Source: an uncultured Bacillus sp.
GTDB lineage: Bacteria; Bacillota; Bacilli; Bacillales; Cytobacillaceae
Reading direction: 5' to 3'
Length of the DNA: 19,514 nt
Assembly: GCA_937894355.1 (NCBI GenBank)
Contig: CALCRD010000270.1
Coordinates: 1-19,514 of the forward strand
Part shown: positions 15,214 through 19,514 of the stretch, piece by piece
Layout of the letters: each line of letters begins with the position of its first letter
Numbering within the stretch: position 1 is the first letter of the stretch
Program-made: the position numbers and the translations under genes
Notes under the pieces: model-generated
What the model saw: only the letters and a program-made list of their open reading frames with translations
The model's database searches: none
What the model was told of the DNA's origin: nothing

Positions 15214-17121
15214 TTAATTCATCACAATTATTTTTTTGCGAACTTCGTATTTCTGCCCAGGTTTAGCAGCAATAAACTGCATAATGTAGAGGCCATTTTG
15301 TAAAAACATGCCGTTATCGCCTCTACCATCCCAACTGAACTCATGGTGCCCGGAACCACCATGATAATTGTCAAAGAAAGTTTTAACGCAGCGCCCATTG
15401 AGATCATAAACCCGGATCGAAGCTAGTAGATCGTCGATGTTCAGGATGTAATGTATATTCACATAAGGTTCTTTGCCAACTGTCTTCGGCCAAAGATCGA
15501 AGAAAGCTACTGCTGGCGAATTGCCTGAGAGTGTATTTAATACAGAAAATGAACCTGTCTGGGAAAATGCACTTGTGGTTCCATCTAGAAAGATGGCCCG
15601 AACGCGCCAATACCAATTGCCGTCTGCAAGTCCTAAATCAACAAGCTGTGTTCCAGTGCGAATTGTTCTTCCCTTTGTTTGCTCCGGCGAAAACTTTGGT
15701 GAGCGTGAATACTCAACAAAATAATGACTGGCACCTGAAAGTGGCTCCCAACGCATAACAACATAATGGTTATGAATCACTGCATACTGATTTGGCTCCA
15801 CCAAAACAGGTGCTTCTTGAGATTGGCAGAGTGCTTTGACTTCAGTTGAGAAATCGGATTCGTGGGAAGTTACACTTACAGCTGTGACTGCATAGTAATA
15901 AACTTTGCCAGGGATTACAGTTGTATCGATCCAGCTTGTGGATGAAATTTCCCAAGCCAGTGGTGTAAGCTGTCCCTGCTTTATACCAGGGGTTTCGCTC
16001 CTGTAAAGATTATATTTAATGGGACCTAATTGGGATTCAGCCGCTGGGGTCCACTCTAGAATTATTTTCCCAGGTTGGGAGGTAGCATTTAATAAAGCTG
16101 GCGCAGCGAGAAGTTCTTCTGCCTGCTGGAGGGTGAAATTTAAGTTTGAAATACCAGCTTCTGTTAAGACAACCAGCCTTTGATCCCGAATATAACCTTC
16201 TTTTGAAACTTCAAGCTCAACAATCCCAACAGGAACATTTACCAAACTAAATTGTCCGTCGGAAGCTGCTTTTGAAGATACCCCTAACCCCCTGATCCGA
16301 ATAAGTGCCCCAGTAAGTGGTTGAAATTGCTCATCTACAACTTTTCCTGAAATAGCACCTAAAGCATGCAAAATAACTGGTTCAGCCATTTCACTAAGAT
16401 AATCCCACTTATCTACTGCAACTACTGAATAAGCCGAGCTTTGAGTTAAATCACCCTCTCCACTCCAACTGTTCGCGACGAGGCCCGTTGCGATGGTTTC
16501 CCAATTCTCATAATTGCCATTCACAACATCTGCTTTCAAAACATTGTAAGCTGTTGCTTGGGCTCCTTCTTTTGTTTCTAAAGGAGCTTCCCATTTGAGA
16601 TAAACACTCTCTCCGCTTCTTTCGGCAACAAATTCCTCAGGTTGAGGAACATAAGGTTCCTGCACTATACCTTCAACCACAATTTCTCTAATATTATTAT
16701 AGCTGCTATTAAACTTTAAAGACTTATAAAGTAACTTTCTAGTTACTATCCCCTCCAAAGGAATACTAATTGTTGCTGCTTCATTATCTCGAATTTGTTT
16801 AATAATTTTCCACATACCATATTCCCAATAATATATATCAAAATCAATAGCTCTTTGAGAGGAAGAGAACTCTATCTTAATCTCATCAATTATTGCATTT
16901 TGTTCCCATTCTCTCAAGACAAAAACCTCTGATAATTGGCGTAATGAAATACTTGTACTTAGGTTACCATCAAACACGTTTTCACTCGGGGCATTGCCGT
17001 AGGTTGTAGTACAAATAGAAGTTCCACCATATCCTATTAACGCAATATTTTCAGCCATTACGCTATAACCTATTATTAGTAAAAGAAAACTGTACAAAAG
17101 AAAATATCGAAATCGTTCCAT
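15214..17121 (-). CDS. A2: multidomain surface protein (discoidin-like, FN3, CarboxypepD_reg, FlgD-type Ig)
   Basis: A 635-residue exported protein. The ATG at 17121 has AGAGGTG upstream and opens the signal peptide MERFRYFLLYSFLLLIIGYSVMA; a TTG 24 bp upstream lacks a site. Domains in order are: a discoidin/F5-8-type-like carbohydrate-binding sandwich (24-152, PSENVFDGNLSTSI, IREIVVEG); FN3 (158-253); a carboxypeptidase-regulatory-like fold (255-332, GAISGKVVD..., SDGQFSLVNVPVG); two more FN3-like domains (335-432 and 436-530); and a FlgD-type Ig domain (540-635) with IRVYDLNGRCVKTF, WDGRGDNG and NGLYIMQF. That last domain resembles the C-terminal sorting/anchoring domains of surface proteins in phyla with PorV-like proteins. 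It has no enzyme domain, so it probably binds or presents glycan at the cell surface. It is a paralogue of A1. Confidence 0.85.
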   Translation of the reverse strand: MERFRYFLLYSFLLLIIGYSVMAENIALIGYGGTSICTTTYGNAPSENVFDGNLSTSISLRQLSEVFVLREWEQNAIIDEIKIEFSSSQRAIDFDIYYWEYGMWKIIKQIRDNEAATISIPLEGIVTRKLLYKSLKFNSSYNNIREIVVEGIVQEPYVPQPEEFVAERSGESVYLKWEAPLETKEGAQATAYNVLKADVVNGNYENWETIATGLVANSWSGEGDLTQSSAYSVVAVDKWDYLSEMAEPVILHALGAISGKVVDEQFQPLTGALIRIRGLGVSSKAASDGQFSLVNVPVGIVELEVSKEGYIRDQRLVVLTEAGISNLNFTLQQAEELLAAPALLNATSQPGKIILEWTPAAESQLGPIKYNLYRSETPGIKQGQLTPLAWEISSTSWIDTTVIPGKVYYYAVTAVSVTSHESDFSTEVKALCQSQEAPVLVEPNQYAVIHNHYVVMRWEPLSGASHYFVEYSRSPKFSPEQTKGRTIRTGTQLVDLGLADGNWYWRVRAIFLDGTTSAFSQTGSFSVLNTLSGNSPAVAFFDLWPKTVGKEPYVNIHYILNIDDLLASIRVYDLNGRCVKTFFDNYHGGSGHHEFSWDGRGDNGMFLQNGLYIMQFIAAKPGQKYEVRKKIIVMN

Positions 17122-17145
17122 AGGCACACCTCTTTTCGTAGCCAA

Positions 17146-17895
17146 TTAAAAGGCAACAGAAAACATGATTGTCTGTTGGACTCCCAAAGGATGTACTGCA
17201 AGTTTATAGTCTAGGCCAGTTCTTCTTTGCAATAAGGAAAAGCCGCCTATGATCCGAGAATTTGCAGCGCTCACAGATAATGCCACTTTATTTGACAATA
17301 GCTGTTCTAGGCCCAAATTGTAATCCTCTGTTGCGAGGTTACAGAGTACTGATAAACCTGAGCCTACGCTAAATCGCATACTTGAATTAATACAAACTTC
17401 TCCTTGTTCTTGGGTATTAGTTGAAAATTTTTTTTGTGTAAGCACATTATCAAGTCCCAGTGATAGTTCTAACTTGGGCATTGGTCTGTAGATTAAACCT
17501 AGATCAAGCCCCCAGCCGCCTCCCGTGATCACAGTATTAATCTGTGATAGTTTAATCTTACTCCCAAGAGTAATCTTATTTGAGATCTCAAAAGAGGTGG
17601 TGAGGCTACCTGTTCTTTCCTTGTAAACCAGATCAATCTCATTTTGCAAATCGTTTATCTCAAAAAGCATCCCTATTTTCCCTAGATTCATTTTTAATGA
17701 AATTTGGTTATATGGAATACCAAGTCCAAACAGATCAGTGTTCGCAACGGCAAGACGATTCCCGTGTGTATTGGCGATGGATAGCAAATCCTGGGAGATA
17801 AAACTGGGCTCAGTGATGGAAATTGCAAGCGTTGCAGGAGCTATTAGGCATAATATAGTCAGCGCAAAAGATATCCTCATCCAAGCTTTTCTCAA
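17146..17895 (-). CDS. B1: small PorV/UPF0164-like barrel protein, N-terminally divergent
   Basis: A 249-residue exported protein. The start is TTG at 17895, since GGAGGTGA (17908-17901) lies 5 nt before it. The ATG at 17910 overlaps that site and abuts the previous stop. The signal peptide is MRKAWMRISFALTILCLIAPATLA. The body is a strand-rich barrel with GWGLDLGLIYRP, LELSLGLDNV and a C-terminal GLDYKLAVHPLG...FSVAF ending in Phe, matching B2 (GYSLDLGVI, LDYAL). It lacks the GARALGMGG...NPAGL N-terminal motif of the group, so it is either a degenerate or a specialised copy. It lies between A1 and A2, with gaps of 15 and 24 bp. Confidence 0.72.
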   Translation of the reverse strand: MRKAWMRISFALTILCLIAPATLAISITEPSFISQDLLSIANTHGNRLAVANTDLFGLGIPYNQISLKMNLGKIGMLFEINDLQNEIDLVYKERTGSLTTSFEISNKITLGSKIKLSQINTVITGGGWGLDLGLIYRPMPKLELSLGLDNVLTQKKFSTNTQEQGEVCINSSMRFSVGSGLSVLCNLATEDYNLGLEQLLSNKVALSVSAANSRIIGGFSLLQRRTGLDYKLAVHPLGVQQTIMFSVAF

Positions 17896-17910
17896 TACTC
17901 TCACCTCCAT

Positions 17911-19514
17911 TTAGCGAAAGATACCTATTCTCTTCACACTGGTAACAGTTTTTCCAGAAAGGTTAAGCTTTAATTGTAATATATAAAGGCCATTGGGAAG
18001 GATTCTACTAGTTGTGTCTTTTCCATTCCAAGGATAGGTGTGAATGCCAACTGGCAACAACTGATTACTTAGTATAGACTTGACTAGTCTACCTCTTAGA
18101 TCGAATATATTGAGTGAGACAATTGCCTCCTCGTTCATAGCCAGTTGGATTTGAAATTCCTCTGCCAGGTCTGCGCCCATTGTGGACAGAATATAGCTCG
18201 GTCTGACGCTCAAAAGTCGCACTTCACGACTCTCGTGAATCCCAAGATCCAAAGTATCAAACCAGGCAGGTTCCGAAAAAAGACTTTTTGCCCCACTAAT
18301 ATAGGTGGCTTTAATGCGCCAAAAGCGTCTGCCCTCTAGTGCAGGATCCCACCATTGGATGGAATTCGCATTTGTGATATTTTCGATGGTATCTAATAAC
18401 TCTCTAAAGTCTTCGTACTCACTAATTTCAATCTCGTAGGATGCTGCATCTTCTATAGGTTGCCATGTTAATGTGGCTTTATCATTTCTTTCAAAAGTTG
18501 CCCCATTATTTAACCCTACGGGTTTTGGAATTTCAGCCAGTTTGGCTTCCACCTGAATTAGTAAACCCTTTGTAGACATATTACCTGCCTGGTCAAAAGA
18601 CCTTACCTGATAAAATACCGGAGTGTAGGAAATCTCATAATCTGTCCAGTTTTTCTGTTCAATTCCTTCTGCCATCTTAAATTCTTCAAGTTCGAATGTT
18701 TCTAGCTCATCAGGAATTTCTGTCGAAGAACGATAGATGTTATACCAGGCTGGGAGATCTCCATCTGGCGCTGGCCCAGGCTCTTCCCAGAAAATAGTTA
18801 CTACTCCACTGTCAATAACGGTTAAATTAACTTCGTCTTCTACAGGTTCCAGGGGAGGAAATCGATCTGCCACTAGAATTGTTAGTTCTACTTCAGGGTC
18901 TGTATCAGGTTCAACTGAAAATGATTTTTCTACTGGGAAATGCCCCTCTTTAGTAAATAGCAGCTTATAATTACCTTCTACCACATATGGGAAACTGTAT
19001 TGCCCATTTATGTCAGTATGAGTTTCCCCTATCTTTTCATTTTGCTCATCGAAAAGTTCTACTAGCGCATCTTTTAGGACCCCTGTTATTACCTCATAAT
19101 CTTTCTCTTGCACTTCGCCTCTGAGGCTACCGGAACCACGGAGCATTAAGCTTACCGGAGCACTTGGGTCTTCTAGTCCATCTACGGATATAATTTTATA
19201 GTAATATCTAATCCGAGAGCAATCTGTATCTACCCATATAAATTCTATAGCGCCCTCTAAAGTGTTCAATTCTTCCTCATCAGCGATAAGTGTATCTTCA
19301 TTAAGTTCAAAATCCTCGCTGGTGGATTTATACAGCCTAAACCCAATTACAGGTTCCCCTTCACTATCAGGTCCAGGATTTAACCAAGTAAGGCGTGCTG
19401 AAGTATCAGATAATCTTTCCAATTGTGGATTTGCTGGAGGTAATGGCGGAACATTTTCAATGAATTCCCCATAATAAGAGATTTGTCTTATATTTACATA
19501 AATAGCCTCCCCAT
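17911..19514 (-). CDS. A1: multidomain FN3/FlgD-type Ig surface protein, 5' end outside the window
   Basis: The frame is open to the window edge, so the first 30 residues seen (from about 19512) continue from outside. A TTG at 19422 lies mid-domain and is not the start. The 533 residues present show FN3 (about 20-120), a carboxypeptidase-regulatory-like domain (about 125-215, GSLRGEVQE, DINGQYSFPYVVEGNYKL), FN3 with a PAWYNIYRSS core, a third FN3-like domain (ATLTWQPIEDAASYEIEI, RRFWRIKATY) and a C-terminal FlgD-type Ig domain (about 435-533, LNIFDLRGRLVKSI, NGLYILQLKL). The order is identical to A2. The extreme N-terminal residues seen (IYVNIRQISYYG) align with the end of the A2 discoidin-like domain, so such a domain probably lies upstream. 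Strikingly acidic in the first half. No enzyme motif; a binding or scaffold role is inferred. Confidence 0.85.
   Translation of the reverse strand, partial: GEAIYVNIRQISYYGEFIENVPPLPPANPQLERLSDTSARLTWLNPGPDSEGEPVIGFRLYKSTSEDFELNEDTLIADEEELNTLEGAIEFIWVDTDCSRIRYYYKIISVDGLEDPSAPVSLMLRGSGSLRGEVQEKDYEVITGVLKDALVELFDEQNEKIGETHTDINGQYSFPYVVEGNYKLLFTKEGHFPVEKSFSVEPDTDPEVELTILVADRFPPLEPVEDEVNLTVIDSGVVTIFWEEPGPAPDGDLPAWYNIYRSSTEIPDELETFELEEFKMAEGIEQKNWTDYEISYTPVFYQVRSFDQAGNMSTKGLLIQVEAKLAEIPKPVGLNNGATFERNDKATLTWQPIEDAASYEIEISEYEDFRELLDTIENITNANSIQWWDPALEGRRFWRIKATYISGAKSLFSEPAWFDTLDLGIHESREVRLLSVRPSYILSTMGADLAEEFQIQLAMNEEAIVSLNIFDLRGRLVKSILSNQLLPVGIHTYPWNGKDTTSRILPNGLYILQLKLNLSGKTVTSVKRIGIFR

Noticed and set aside
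1..19514. CRISPR array, tRNA/rRNA genes, insertion sequences, phage genes
   Set aside because: I saw no regularly spaced repeats, no cloverleaf-like or ribosomal sequence, and no transposase, integrase or phage-like products on either strand.
14389..19514. A true Bacteroidota type IX secretion locus
   Set aside because: Only PorV-like and C-terminal-domain-like parts are present; no core translocon or motor gene is in the window, and the gene-start style looks Firmicute-like. Kept only as an analogy.

Overview
The window carries one strand only: every supportable gene lies on the minus strand, so the reading order is from right to left. The sequence is AT-rich. It has strong AGGAGG-type ribosome binding sites, several TTG starts decided by those sites, and a LacI-family regulator. 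It also has many exported proteins that look like outer-membrane beta-barrels, with PorV/UPF0164-like proteins and FlgD-type C-terminal Ig domains. Firmicute-like gene starts together with an outer membrane suggest a diderm member of the Bacillota (a Limnochordia/Hydrogenispora-like anaerobe, possibly from a MAG). This is an inference. A Cloacimonadota/Marinimicrobia-type bacterium is the alternative.

Right part (19514 down to 6309): one tightly packed operon of eight exported proteins that enters from beyond the right edge. Its genes fall into four paralogous pairs in the order A1-B1-A2-B2-C1-C2-D1-D2. A = large multidomain surface proteins (discoidin-like, FN3, carboxypeptidase-regulatory, FN3, FN3, FlgD-type Ig). 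B = small PorV/UPF0164-like barrels. C = two ~515-residue putative outer-membrane barrels of a family I cannot name. D = two DUF4838 glycoside-hydrolase-like enzymes. Gaps are 14-27 bp except for 106 bp before D2, and a strong 15-bp hairpin follows D2. I read this as a dedicated envelope machine for binding and cutting an acidic or decorated glycan.

Middle (6077 to 4302): a two-gene unit with its own good promoter. It encodes an HpcH/HpaI-family aldolase and an NAD-type D-2-hydroxyacid dehydrogenase, a pair that could split 2-keto-3-deoxy sugar acids and reduce the aldehyde or keto-acid product. Beyond a 431-bp AT-rich gap lies an M55 (DppA-type) D-aminopeptidase at 3863-3057. Next comes a Gfo/Idh/MocA oxidoreductase at 2660-1365, closed by a clear intrinsic terminator.

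Left end (1218 to 1): a LacI-family repressor gene sits behind what looks like a duplicated promoter-operator unit (TTGACA, 7 nt, then a 14-bp near-palindrome, twice, 85 bp apart). It is followed after 23 bp by the first 12 codons of another gene that runs off the window. The simplest overall picture is a glycan-use locus: surface binding and hydrolysis on the right, sugar-acid and sugar oxidation in the middle, and control on the left. The substrate is not determinable from sequence alone.
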